Assembly (NCBI GenBank): GCA_019745975.1
Contig: JAIESQ010000007.1
Coordinates: 1-64,000, forward strand
Reading direction: 5' to 3'
Length of the DNA: 64,000 nt
Source of the DNA: Pirellulales bacterium
GTDB taxonomy: Bacteria > Planctomycetota > Planctomycetia > Pirellulales > JAEUIK01
Shown: in pieces, positions 9,355 through 18,128 of the stretch
How the letters are laid out: each line of letters begins with the position of its first letter
How positions within the stretch are numbered: the first letter of the stretch is position 1
Position numbers and translations under genes: made by a program
The notes under the pieces: model-generated
Databases searched by the model: none
What the model was told of the DNA's origin: nothing
Seen by the model: the letters and a program-made list of their open reading frames with translations, nothing else

Positions 9355-10599
9355 ATGCGGCGCGTGACGGTTCTCGTTACGATCCTGGCCCTGGGCATCA
9401 CGATGATCGGCGTGATCTTCGCGCAAAGCCCGCGGCAGCGCGCTGGGCGCGATGGCGCCGACACGCCTCGCGGCAAGGCCCGGCAATCGCGCAGCGTACA
9501 GGTATATGTATTCGACGCGCAGGGCAAACTGGTCGGTCCGGTCGAATCGCCCCGGCTGGTGCTTTCCAACGCCGAGTGGCGCAAGCGACTCACGCCCGAG
9601 CAATTCAAAGTTTCGCGCGGCAAGGCGACCGAGCGCCCCTTCTGCGGTACGCTGTTGGACAACCATCTCGAAGGCGTCTACCACTGCGTCGGCTGCAAGC
9701 TGCCGCTGTTTGCCTCGAATTCCAAGTTCACTTCCGGCAGCGGCTGGCCCAGCTTCTTTCAGCCAGTCGCCAGTGAGAACATTGCACAAGCAGTTGACAC
9801 GACCGAGGGCATGGCGCGCATGGAGATTCACTGCGCGCGATGCGGCGGCCACTTGGGGCACGTCTTCGAGGACGGACCGGCCCCGACGGGGTTACGGTTT
9901 TGCGTGAACTCGGCGTCGTTGGAGTTCACCCCCGCCGACAAGCTGGCTACGCTGGCCGATCCGGCGGCGGCGAGTGTGACCGCCGCCGAAGCGGCGCTGC
10001 CAGCCGGCGTAACGCAAACGTCCGCGGCCACTGACCAGAAAACCACGGACAAGAAAACCGCCGTGGCCGTGCTGGCCGGCGGTTGCTTCTGGTGCACCGA
10101 GGCGGTCTTCGAGCAGCTTGCCGGCGTCAAGAGCGTCGAGAGTGGCTACGCGGGCGGCGATCAGAACACCGCCAACTACTATACGGTCAGTAGCGGCCAG
10201 ACCGGCCACGCCGAAGCGATCCGCATCGAGTACGATCCCGAGCAGATCAGCTTCGAGAAACTGCTCGACATCTTCTTCGAAACGCACGATCCCACGCAGC
10301 TCAATCGCCAGGGCAACGACGTCGGCCCGCAGTATCGTAGCGCCGTCTTCTATGCCGACGCTCAGCAAAAAGCGGCGGCCGAAAAGAAGCTCAAGGACCT
10401 GACCGACGCCAAGAAGTTTCGCCGGCGGATCGTCACCACGCTCGAGCCCTTGGCGGAATTCTACCCGGCCGAGCAGTATCACCAGGACTACGCGATGCTG
10501 CACCCCGATCAGCCGTACATCCAGGCGCACACGTATCCCAAAGTGTGCAAGGTGCGCGAGAAGTACGCGGCCGACGTGAAGCCGGAAGAGGGGAAGTAG
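9355..10599 (+). CDS. Exported peptide methionine sulfoxide reductase MsrB-MsrA fusion
   Basis: A 414-residue bifunctional repair enzyme. After an N-terminal signal or anchor helix (VTVLVTILALGITMIGVIFA) comes an MsrB domain (about residues 65-195) with both zinc CxxC pairs (HCVGCK and HCARCGG) and the catalytic RFCVNSASLEF, which reduces the R-sulfoxide of methionine. A linker of about 35 residues leads to an MsrA domain from about residue 230 with the active-site GGCFWCTEAVF, which reduces the S-sulfoxide, and the typical QYRSAVFY and EQYHQDY motifs. The start at 9355 follows a strong gagagga site; an ATG at 9331 is possible. The protein should repair oxidised envelope proteins. No thioredoxin-like reductant domain is attached. 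Confidence 0.95.
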   Translation: MRRVTVLVTILALGITMIGVIFAQSPRQRAGRDGADTPRGKARQSRSVQVYVFDAQGKLVGPVESPRLVLSNAEWRKRLTPEQFKVSRGKATERPFCGTLLDNHLEGVYHCVGCKLPLFASNSKFTSGSGWPSFFQPVASENIAQAVDTTEGMARMEIHCARCGGHLGHVFEDGPAPTGLRFCVNSASLEFTPADKLATLADPAAASVTAAEAALPAGVTQTSAATDQKTTDKKTAVAVLAGGCFWCTEAVFEQLAGVKSVESGYAGGDQNTANYYTVSSGQTGHAEAIRIEYDPEQISFEKLLDIFFETHDPTQLNRQGNDVGPQYRSAVFYADAQQKAAAEKKLKDLTDAKKFRRRIVTTLEPLAEFYPAEQYHQDYAMLHPDQPYIQAHTYPKVCKVREKYAADVKPEEGK

Positions 10600-10600
10600 T

Positions 10601-10733
10601 AGAAGCAGTTTCAGAACTGACGATGAACCGGCATCTGGTGCCACTGCTAGCTCGTCTAGCAGTGCCCTTTCGAAATTTGCACTGCTGGGCAAGCCAGCAG
10701 TGGCACCCAAAGTAAGGTTTTGAAACGGCTTCT
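10601..10733 (+). repeat. Palindromic repeat copy B, intergenic
   Basis: This copy begins one base after the stop of the Msr gene and ends 16 bases before the end of the DUF11 gene on the other strand. It has the same orientation as copy A, with ctgctagctcgtctagcag first and ctgctgggcaagccagcag second. The terminal repeats are slightly degraded (gcagtttcagaac left, ggttttgaaacggc right). Because it sits between two convergent genes, its hairpins may also serve as a transcription or mRNA-stability barrier for both. Confidence 0.9.
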
Positions 10734-10749
10734 CGGCAGCTAGAAGCCA

Positions 10750-13035
10750 CTACTCATCCGCGTAGACGCGCGTGCTCTCCTCCTTGGTGACCGGCGTGCG
10801 CATATCGTCGGAACTGACTTGCACGCGCAGCCGCAGGTCGCCCGCCACCTGGGCCTGCACCTTCAAGCGGTAGGTCGTCTCGGCCTTGGGAGCCAGGCGA
10901 TCGAGCGGATCGAAGACTACCTGCGAGCCTTGCACCGCGTGCCCCGTCGGGCCATCGGCCGCGGTGGGCTTCATTCCTTCGGGCACCACCGCCACGACGC
11001 TGATGTTCGACGAGGCTTTGGTCCCCTGGTTGGTGACGCGGATCTCGTAGATCGTTTCGCCGCCGACTTCGATCGGGTCGCTCGCATCGACCACTTCGAA
11101 CGAAGTGCCGGCGATACCTTCGACGAGCACCACCTGCTCAGTTTCGGCTTGTAATCCGTCGTCGGACGCCGTTTGCGCCAGGAGCCGTTGTTGGCCCTCT
11201 TCGATCGGCACGGCCGTCACTACGACGGCGCCGCTTTCGCCGGCGGGCAGCTCCTCGAGCCGCCAGTGCACGGTGCGCGTCTGCTCGTCGTATTCGCCCA
11301 GGTTGTTGGCGTCGACGAACTCCAGGCCTGGCGAGAGCCGCGTCGCCAACTCAACGTTGTGCGCCGGAGCCGTGCCCGGGTTGGCCAGCGTCACGGTGTA
11401 TTCGGCCTGGCGATTGAGATAGCGCTTCTGCGGACCTTCGATCGCCAGATTGAGCGCGGGGGCAAGCACTTCGATTTCGCTGCGGTGGTCGGCGCGCAAC
11501 TGCCCGTCTCCTTCCGCTACCAACAGACTGGCGACCTTGCCCGGCTTGACCGCTTTGAGCATGAGCTCGACATCGCGAACTTCGCCCGGCTTGAGCGTGC
11601 CGACCGAATACTCCAGATCGGGGCCGGCCGGGTGCTCGAACTGTTCGGGCAACTGATTGCGGAGCACCACGTTCGCGGCCGCGCCGGTGCCAGTGTTCGT
11701 GAGGCGAACGGCCACAGCGACTTGCTCGCCGATCAACACGTCGGCCGGTGCGTCGACATCGAGCGCCAGCGCCGGGCGTGTGGCGAGGGTGCGCATCGAA
11801 GCATCGGCCGCGAACCGTGCCGTGGCGACGCTCCCCAGTTCACCCTCGGCTTCCGGAGTCACGTCCATCGACACGATCACCTCTTCACCCGGTCGCAGCG
11901 TGCCGATGCTCCAAATTAACTCGCCGCGCGGGCCGCGCTCGGCCCGCGGCTTGGTGCCGACGAGCCGGGCGCCGCGGGGGACTTCGTCGTGGATTTCGAC
12001 CTCGCGCGCCGCCACCGTGCCGGCATTGCGCACGCGCGTCTGAAACGTCGCTTGCGCGCCAACTTGCACTTCGGCCGGGGCGAGCTTTTCCACCGCCAGG
12101 CTGGGGGCTTGCACCCCTTCGAGATCGCGACCGCCAGGCTGACCGTTGCCGACTTCCGAAACGTCGTCGGCCGGAGCGTCTAACTCCGACGCGGCGCTGG
12201 CCAGGCGATTTGTCGCCGTGCCGCGCGATCGCGACGCGCGCGTCGAGGGTCGCGCAGCCTGATCCTCCGCGAACGGATTGAGGGTCTGGCGATCAGCAGT
12301 TCCACGCGTGTTTGGCGCATGCGCTTCGCTCGACGGCGCGTGCGATTCGTCGGCAACTCCTGCCGACGATGTGGCGGTTTCCTCGGGCTCGACCACCAGC
12401 AATTGGGGTTCGCGCGCGGCGCGCGGCGCGAGATCGCCCGATTCTTGGGCCGCGGGACCCAGCGCGGGTTCATCGCCCGGCGGCACGTCGGCGGCCGGAT
12501 CGATTATCTCGCCGACGAGCTCGGCTGGCTGCGCAAGCTCGATCGATTCGTCACCCGCCGGCTGCGCCGCGGCTTCGGCCGCCAGCAGTTGCGGTTCGGT
12601 TTGTGCCGTCTCGGCCGCAGGGGGTGACCAGGGACTGTCCCCCGGCACGTCGGACGTAGACGCATCGTTCGGTTGATCGCCGGCGGCGGTCGGCTCGCTG
12701 GGGAACGAGATTTCCTCAAAGTAACCGCCTGCACGTTCCATGCTGGCGCCGGTCGCGGCCTGCGGCTCGTACGAAGCGTCGCTGGTCGCGGCATTTGTTT
12801 CGCCGCCCGCGCCTGCCAACGGCGCTTGATATTGGACTTGGGCGATCGAGTCGCTCGCCGAGGCACTTACCGGCTCGAGCGAAAACTCGGGCCGCGCGGG
12901 CGCGCCTTCAGCGGTATCCTCCGCGCGCGGAACGTCCTGGCTCCGGTGCAGCGTGCGCTGAGCCTGCACGACCGCGACCAGACCAACGACAACCAGACCA
13001 GTTAATGCACCGAGGCGGAAGAGCAACCGCTTCAT
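10750..13035 (-). CDS. Membrane-anchored surface protein with four DUF11-type Ig-like repeats
   Basis: About 761 residues. Residues 1-25 form a signal anchor (MKRLLFRLGALTGLVVVG). Residues about 30-300 are an acidic, Pro/Ala-rich disordered region. From about residue 312 to 740 there are four tandem beta-sandwich repeats of the DUF11/CARDB kind, each with a core such as VRNAGTVAAREVEI, LTNTGTGAAANVVL, LANPGTAPAHNVEL or VTNQGTKASSNISV, about 100-110 residues apart. Such repeats occur in bacterial cell-surface and adhesion proteins. The ATG at 13035 is preferred to one at 13089 because it places the signal anchor at the N-terminus. Confidence 0.85.
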   Translation of the reverse strand: MKRLLFRLGALTGLVVVGLVAVVQAQRTLHRSQDVPRAEDTAEGAPARPEFSLEPVSASASDSIAQVQYQAPLAGAGGETNAATSDASYEPQAATGASMERAGGYFEEISFPSEPTAAGDQPNDASTSDVPGDSPWSPPAAETAQTEPQLLAAEAAAQPAGDESIELAQPAELVGEIIDPAADVPPGDEPALGPAAQESGDLAPRAAREPQLLVVEPEETATSSAGVADESHAPSSEAHAPNTRGTADRQTLNPFAEDQAARPSTRASRSRGTATNRLASAASELDAPADDVSEVGNGQPGGRDLEGVQAPSLAVEKLAPAEVQVGAQATFQTRVRNAGTVAAREVEIHDEVPRGARLVGTKPRAERGPRGELIWSIGTLRPGEEVIVSMDVTPEAEGELGSVATARFAADASMRTLATRPALALDVDAPADVLIGEQVAVAVRLTNTGTGAAANVVLRNQLPEQFEHPAGPDLEYSVGTLKPGEVRDVELMLKAVKPGKVASLLVAEGDGQLRADHRSEIEVLAPALNLAIEGPQKRYLNRQAEYTVTLANPGTAPAHNVELATRLSPGLEFVDANNLGEYDEQTRTVHWRLEELPAGESGAVVVTAVPIEEGQQRLLAQTASDDGLQAETEQVVLVEGIAGTSFEVVDASDPIEVGGETIYEIRVTNQGTKASSNISVVAVVPEGMKPTAADGPTGHAVQGSQVVFDPLDRLAPKAETTYRLKVQAQVAGDLRLRVQVSSDDMRTPVTKEESTRVYADE

Positions 13036-13309
13036 CGGTTTGATCTCCTGACGACGACGTTTGGGCGACCGCCCGCAAAGACAAGGCACCCCGCGGCGCG
13101 CGTGCTAGCGCGTGGAGGTGCAGAGCGTGAGGGGGGCGGAATACCAGATTCGCGGCGCGAGGGGTAGAGCAGTTTGCCGCGCGGCCGCCTGCCGGCGTGT
13201 CGCGATCCCTTGATAGCACCGCCTTCCGCGGCCCGCCGCTTCCGCATTTCTGCGCGGCTTGTTAACTTTCCTGAGTCGTCCGGAGCCCTGTTGTTCCCGC
13301 TTCACTCCA

Positions 13310-14347
13310 ATGACCCAAACCGCCACGCCCGCCGAGTTGTCGTATCGCATGCCGGCAGAGTGGGAGCCGCACGCGGCCACCTGGCTCTCGTGGCCGCACA
13401 ATCCCGACACCTGGCCCGGCAAATTCGCGCCGGTGCCCGCCGTGTGGGCCGAGTTTGCCAAGGTGCTGGCACGCCACGAGGCGGTGCACATTCTGGCCGG
13501 CGGCGACGCGGTGATGGCCGACGCACGCCGCCACGTCGGGCAGTTGCCCAATGTCACGCTGCACGACATCCCCACGAACGACTGCTGGATGCGCGATCAT
13601 GGACCGACCTTTCTGGTGGGGCCCGCTGGCTCCCGGCCGGCGCTGGTCGACTGGGGTTACAACGCTTGGGGAGGCAAATACCCGCCGTTCGATCTCGACG
13701 ATCAGGTGCCCAAGCGCCTGGCCAAATTGTTGGGCCGCGACCGCTTTGAGCCGGGGATCATTCTCGAAGGCGGGGCCATCGATCCCAACGGCCGCGGCAC
13801 CATCCTGACCAGCGAAGAGTGCTTGCTGAATCCCAATCGCAATCCAGGGCTCGGCCGCGCAGAAATCGAACACTACCTGCGCGACTATCTCGGCGCGACG
13901 CGCGTGTTATGGCTCGCGAGCGGAATCGCGGGAGACGATACCGACGGGCACATCGACGAGCTGGCGCGGTTCGTCGGTCCGCGCACCGTGGTCGCGCCGC
14001 GCGAGCACGACTCCGCCGACGAGAACTTCAAACCGCTCGAAGAAAACTGGCGGCGGCTGCAATCGTTCACCGACGAAGCAGGGCGCCCGCTGGAACTGGT
14101 TGAATTGCCGATGCCACGGCCGATCTACTTCAACAAACAGCGGCTCCCCGCCTGCTACGCCAATTTCTACATCGCCAACGGCGTCGTGGTGGCGCCGACT
14201 TTCGACGACCCGGCCGACGCCGAGGCGCTCGCGACCATCGGTCGCGTGCTGCCAGATCGCGAGGTGGTGGGCATTCGCGCGGTTGACCTGGCCTGGGGAC
14301 TGGGAGCGTTCCACTGCATCTCGCAGCAAGAGCCGCGCTTGACGTAG
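13310..14347 (+). CDS. aguA: Agmatine deiminase (peptidyl-arginine deiminase family)
   Basis: A 345-residue guanidino-group-modifying enzyme. Agmatine deiminase converts agmatine to N-carbamoylputrescine plus ammonia on the way from arginine to putrescine. Diagnostic features are the opening MPAEWEPHAATWLSWP, the substrate-binding NDCWMRDHGPTF, the EGGAIDPNGRGT block, the DGHIDELARFV acid/His motif, and the catalytic Cys near the C-terminus in FHCISQQEPR. Usual length is about 340-370, so it appears complete. The ATG at 13310 gives the start MTQTATPAELSYRMP. No N-carbamoylputrescine amidase (aguB) gene is adjacent, so the next step of the pathway must be encoded elsewhere. Confidence 0.93.
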   Translation: MTQTATPAELSYRMPAEWEPHAATWLSWPHNPDTWPGKFAPVPAVWAEFAKVLARHEAVHILAGGDAVMADARRHVGQLPNVTLHDIPTNDCWMRDHGPTFLVGPAGSRPALVDWGYNAWGGKYPPFDLDDQVPKRLAKLLGRDRFEPGIILEGGAIDPNGRGTILTSEECLLNPNRNPGLGRAEIEHYLRDYLGATRVLWLASGIAGDDTDGHIDELARFVGPRTVVAPREHDSADENFKPLEENWRRLQSFTDEAGRPLELVELPMPRPIYFNKQRLPACYANFYIANGVVVAPTFDDPADAEALATIGRVLPDREVVGIRAVDLAWGLGAFHCISQQEPRLT

Positions 14348-14374
14348 TGGCCCCGCGCGTCGTCGCGGCTGTGA

Positions 14375-15769
14375 TTACCCCAGCTCCACGATTGGGCTGC
14401 CTTGCTCGATGATCGGCCGGGGCCGACCGCGAAAATCCAGATAACTCGAATCGAGCGGCACCCCCAAGTGCCGATAAATCGTGGCCGCCAGGTCGCCCGG
14501 CGTGACAGGCCGCTCCTTGATTTCGCCACCGATGCGATCCGACGCGCCGATCACCTGGCCGTGGCGCAACCCGCCCCCGGCCACTGTCATCGACATCACC
14601 GGTTGCCAGTGGTTGCGGCCGTCGGTGCTCCCTTGCGTGCCGATCTGCGGCGTGCGGCCGAACTCGCCCATCGCCAGCACCAGCACGTCGTCGATCAGCC
14701 CGCGCTCGGTCAGATCGGTGACCAGCGTCGTAAGCAAGTGATCGAACACCGGCAACAGCGGCTTCAAACCGCGGCTGATGCCGCCGTAGGGCGGAATGTT
14801 GTCGCCGTGATTGTCCCACGTGCCCGACGCGGTGTGATTGCTCAAGTCGATGGTCACGAAGGCCACACCCGCCTCGACCAGCCGCCGGGCCAGTAGCGCC
14901 TGCCGGCACCACGGATGCTCGCCGTACTTTTCCAGCACCGTGGGCGACTCGCGGCCGACGTCGAACGCTTCGCGCGCTCGCTGACCGGCCACGAGGTCGA
15001 CCGCCTGCTGCTCGAAGCGATCGAGCGCGGTCATCATGCCCGAGCGATCGAGATCGCGGCGCAGCCGATCGAGCTGCTGGCGCAAATCGCGGCGCGTGGC
15101 GAGCCGCTCGTGAACGATGCCGGTCGGGAGGCGGACGATGTTGTCGATGCGGCGGCCGTCGAACGGATCGAACTGCTGACCGAGATAACCACCCCAGGCA
15201 ACGTGCGAGCGGTCCTGCATGTTGAGCACGACATACGGCGGCAGGGCCGGATCGCGTGGACCGAGGATCTTCGACGCCAGCGCGCCGATCGCCGGATACT
15301 TCGGCGCCTCGGGATTGATGCGCGGCTCGGCGGCCAGATTCGCTGTCTGAAAAACCTGGTTCGGCTCGTGGTTCGAGAACTGCGCGTCGACCGAGCGAAT
15401 CAGAGTCATGCGGTCGAGCATGGCGGCTTGCTTGGGCAAGTGCTCGCAGATTTGCACGCCGGGGAGGGCCGTGTCGATGGCACCAAAGGGGCCGCGGATT
15501 TCGACTGGGGCCAGCGGCTTCATGTCCCAAGTGTCGATGTGGCTCGGGCCGCCGGTCATCCAGAGCAGGATCACGCTCTTGCCGCGCGGGGCCGCTGGCG
15601 CTGGCGCCGCCCCCGCGCGTCGCGCGAGCAAGGCGGGCAACGTCAGGCCCGCTAGTCCCGCGACACTTGCTTTGAGCACGCTACGCCGGCCGACGACGAC
15701 GAGCCCCTCACGCTCGCGCGGCAGCAAGCTGGCGAAGGCGTGCGCGGCGTGTCGAGGAAACGAGCTCAT
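14375..15769 (-). CDS. DUF1501 (sulfatase-fold) Tat-exported protein
   Basis: About 464 residues. A twin-arginine-like N-terminus is followed by a hydrophobic stretch (VGRRSVLKASVAGLAGLTLP, about residues 25-45). The alkaline-phosphatase-superfamily core opens with SVILLWMTGGPSHIDTWDMKP and ends near GEFGRTPQIG and RNHWQP, the DUF1501 signatures typical of planctomycetes. Biochemical role is not established for the family; genes are often next to DUF1549/DUF1553 cytochrome partners, which are absent here, so this is an orphan copy. The ATG at 15769 is used because the open frame further upstream has shadow-like composition and precedes the Tat motif by about 90 residues. Confidence 0.9.
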   Translation of the reverse strand: MSSFPRHAAHAFASLLPREREGLVVVGRRSVLKASVAGLAGLTLPALLARRAGAAPAPAAPRGKSVILLWMTGGPSHIDTWDMKPLAPVEIRGPFGAIDTALPGVQICEHLPKQAAMLDRMTLIRSVDAQFSNHEPNQVFQTANLAAEPRINPEAPKYPAIGALASKILGPRDPALPPYVVLNMQDRSHVAWGGYLGQQFDPFDGRRIDNIVRLPTGIVHERLATRRDLRQQLDRLRRDLDRSGMMTALDRFEQQAVDLVAGQRAREAFDVGRESPTVLEKYGEHPWCRQALLARRLVEAGVAFVTIDLSNHTASGTWDNHGDNIPPYGGISRGLKPLLPVFDHLLTTLVTDLTERGLIDDVLVLAMGEFGRTPQIGTQGSTDGRNHWQPVMSMTVAGGGLRHGQVIGASDRIGGEIKERPVTPGDLAATIYRHLGVPLDSSYLDFRGRPRPIIEQGSPIVELG

Positions 15770-16156
15770 CGCGCGGGCTTGTTCGGGTCCGAGGAAATGG
15801 GTGTCACAACCACCTAGAGAATAGCCGATCGGCGAACCAGCGATAAGCGCGTCCGTCGATTGGGTGGCCCTGACCCCGTCAGGGTGCCGAAGGCACAAGA
15901 GGCGCTTGAGTAACCCCGTGTCCAAGGTGTCGCGTAGCACGTCAAGCAGCGACGCACAGCAACGTCTCTTGTCGCTGCGCGACGAGTCGCTTGGTCGCGG
16001 AGCGATCGTGACGAGGTCGGTGCCACCCAGGCGTCGATTTGTCATTCGACAACGGCCGCGGCGGCGACTAGGTTAGTGCGGTCGTCTCTTCACGCGACGG
16101 CGCCCAGCGAAGCACACAACCACTCGTTCGTCATTCATTTCGTCGGAGAATCGCGC
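15770..16156. other. Intergenic region between divergent DUF1501 and SDR genes
   Basis: This 387-base stretch separates two divergent genes and so must hold both promoters. I see a GC-rich palindromic run with repeated cgctgcg/cgacg motifs between about 15960 and 16010, but no clear -35/-10 pair, no T-rich terminator, and no convincing small gene. Confidence 0.4.
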
Positions 16157-16981
16157 ATGGCCGAGCGCAGCTTGAAGGGTCGCACATTGTTCATTTCCGG
16201 AGCCAGCCGCGGCATCGGCAAGCAGATCGCGTTGCGCGCCGCACGCGACGGCGCCAATGTCGCCATCGCCGCCAAGACCACCGAGCCGCACCCCAAGCTG
16301 GCCGGCACCATCTACACCGCCGCCGAGGATATTGAGAAGGCGGGCGGCCGGGCGCTGCCGATCGTCTGCGACATCCGCTTCGAAGAACAGGTCGCGGCCG
16401 CCGTCAAGCAGACGGCCGACAAGTTCGGCGGCATCGACATCCTGGTGAACAATGCCAGCGCCATCAATCTCACGCCGACGTTGGCGACCTCGATGAAGCG
16501 CTATGATCTGATGCACCAGATCAACACGCGCGGTACGTTCCTCTGCTCGCAACAGTGTATACCGTTTCTGCAGAAGGGGACGAATCCGCACATCCTCAAT
16601 ATCTCGCCGCCGTTGAACATGGAAGCCCGCTGGTTCGCTCCGCACGTCGCCTACACGATGGCCAAGTACGGCATGAGCATGTGCGTGCTGGGGATGGCGG
16701 CCGAGCTGGCCGGCGAAGGCATCGGTGTCAACGCGCTCTGGCCGCAAACGGTGATCTGGACCGCGGCGGTCGAAAACTTGATCGGCGCCGATCTCAAGGC
16801 TTCCAGCCGCAAGCCCGAGATCATGGCCGACGCCGCCTGGTGCATCCTGACAGCCGACAGTCGCAAATGCACGGGCAACTTCTTTGTCGACGAAGCGCTG
16901 CTGCGCAAAGAAGGCGTCACCAACTTCGATCAGTACGCTGTCGAACCCGGGCACGATCTCCAGCCCGACTTCTTCTTGTAG
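16157..16981 (+). CDS. Short-chain dehydrogenase/reductase (HSDL2-like SDR)
   Basis: A 274-residue Rossmann-fold oxidoreductase. The dinucleotide motif is ISGASRGIGK near the N-terminus, the structural NNAS motif is in ILVNNASAIN, and the catalytic Tyr-Lys pair is in AYTMAKYG. The expected catalytic Ser is replaced around NISPPLNME, where the aligned Ser of ILNIS remains. The charged loop after the second strand (AAKTTEPHPKLAGT) is like that of hydroxysteroid-dehydrogenase-like protein 2 and bacterial relatives, which act on acyl or isoprenoid alcohols and usually take NADP. The ATG at 16157 is preferred over one at 16076. It stands alone, so the pathway is not clear. Confidence 0.9.
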   Translation: MAERSLKGRTLFISGASRGIGKQIALRAARDGANVAIAAKTTEPHPKLAGTIYTAAEDIEKAGGRALPIVCDIRFEEQVAAAVKQTADKFGGIDILVNNASAINLTPTLATSMKRYDLMHQINTRGTFLCSQQCIPFLQKGTNPHILNISPPLNMEARWFAPHVAYTMAKYGMSMCVLGMAAELAGEGIGVNALWPQTVIWTAAVENLIGADLKASSRKPEIMADAAWCILTADSRKCTGNFFVDEALLRKEGVTNFDQYAVEPGHDLQPDFFL

Positions 16982-17073
16982 TTAGCAAGTGCCTGCGGTC
17001 GATTTCTGCCAGCGGCGCTTGGTCGGGCGCGCGCTTGGCGACGCCGCCCCGACTTCGGTACGATTGACCAACG

Positions 17074-17499
17074 ATGGAGACAGCCGCTCAGACCACGCTC
17101 GATGCCTCGCGCAGTTGGCCCGACTCGATCGACGTGCTCGCCATCGCAGCCTTTCTGGCGCTGGTGTTTCTGGTGCCGGCGCTGGGCTACTTCTTTATGG
17201 TGGCCGACTTTCGCGCCTACTTGCGGTCGCTCAAGCGACAGTTGATGCGGATCGTGCCCTTGGGCCGCGACGGCAGTTGGAGCTCGTTCCGCGAGACACC
17301 AAGCTGCGTGGCGGCGCTGGGCCTGCAGATGCCCTGTACCGCCGAGCAGATCAAGGAAGCCTACCGCGAAAAAGTAAAGCAGTTGCATCCCGACCGCGGC
17401 GGCGACATGCGGCGCTTTCTCCGCCTGCAATCGCAATTCGAGGACGCGCTCCGGGTGGTTGGCCACGACAGCGACGCCAGCATTCGCACGCGGACGTGA
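17074..17499 (+). CDS. Membrane-anchored J-domain protein
   Basis: A 141-residue protein with one N-terminal transmembrane helix (VLAIAAFLALVFLVPALGYFF, about residues 20-42) and a C-terminal J-domain (about 80-135). The J-domain shows the helix II-III signature IKEAYREKVKQLHPDRGG with the invariant HPD tripeptide that stimulates DnaK ATPase. The order (membrane helix first, J-domain last) means it probably recruits DnaK to the membrane. It lacks the Gly/Phe region and zinc fingers of DnaJ. No dnaK is nearby. Confidence 0.85.
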   Translation: METAAQTTLDASRSWPDSIDVLAIAAFLALVFLVPALGYFFMVADFRAYLRSLKRQLMRIVPLGRDGSWSSFRETPSCVAALGLQMPCTAEQIKEAYREKVKQLHPDRGGDMRRFLRLQSQFEDALRVVGHDSDASIRTRT

Positions 17500-17619
17500 A
17501 CGTCGGTGAGGCAGCCAGAGTGCGTCGAGCGCGGTATAATACGCAGGTGCTGGACACCGCTTGGCCGCAACGCGTAGGGCGGACAAGGTTGCCCCTTCTG
17601 AGCGATTGGATGGCAGAAA

Positions 17620-17844
17620 ATGGTGACAATCACCTTCGCGGACCGGAGCACCGAAAAACGTGCCCTCGCGTTCCTGCTAGGACGTTTTTCCGGACGTGCC
17701 TTAAAGAGCGGCGAACACTTGGTTCCCGAGGCCGCGCTCGCGGCACTCGCCGAGCAAAACATTCCCTTCACGGTCCAGGGCAGAGCAACTTATGAGCAGC
17801 AGATGGCGGCGCTTCGAGGTGCTTCTTCCACTTCAGTTCAATGA
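17620..17844 (+). CDS. Small hypothetical protein, first of an overlapping pair
   Basis: A 74-residue protein with no family I recognise. It opens with a short beta segment (MVTITFADRSTEKRALAF) and continues with alternating charged and hydrophobic residues. The last 53 bases overlap the start of the next gene in another frame, which points to translational coupling. Codon composition is compatible with real coding, and the protein is not repetitive. Confidence 0.6.
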   Translation: MVTITFADRSTEKRALAFLLGRFSGRALKSGEHLVPEAALAALAEQNIPFTVQGRATYEQQMAALRGASSTSVQ

Positions 17845-18112
17845 CGGGACGGATGTTCCCGCGGAATGGCTGGCCGAGGCCGTCCTCGAAATCGTCGACG
17901 AATTCGGCGCTGCGAGCTATGAAACTCAGACGGTTGAAGGCCACTGGCAACACACTGGCGTGGCCTACCGTGACAATCTTGTGAAGTTGGTTGTCGATCT
18001 CCCGGATTCATCGGCTCATCGTGCCTGGATGCAGGCCTTCAAGAGTCGTTGGAAGACTCGCCTCAATCAGCTTGAGCTGTGGATGGTCAGTTTTCGCATC
18101 GAGATCGAATGA
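17792..18112 (+). CDS. Small hypothetical protein, second of an overlapping pair
   Basis: A 106-residue soluble, acidic/aromatic protein opening MSSRWRRFEVLLPLQFNDG and closing with RLNQLELWMVSFRIEIE. It is predicted to be mostly alpha/beta with no signal peptide. The balanced amino-acid content is that of a real globular protein. I do not recognise a named domain. From memory, similar short proteins occur in other planctomycetes; a search would have to confirm this. Because it overlaps the preceding 74-residue gene by 53 bases, the two products may act together. Confidence 0.7.
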   Translation: MSSRWRRFEVLLPLQFNDGTDVPAEWLAEAVLEIVDEFGAASYETQTVEGHWQHTGVAYRDNLVKLVVDLPDSSAHRAWMQAFKSRWKTRLNQLELWMVSFRIEIE

Positions 18113-18128
18113 CAGGTCGATCGCAAGT

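Noticed and set aside
10601-10733. Repeat copy B as a mere rho-independent terminator
   Set aside because: Same full-length element occurs inside genes and has terminal inverted repeats, so it is a dispersed element that may act as a terminator only secondarily.
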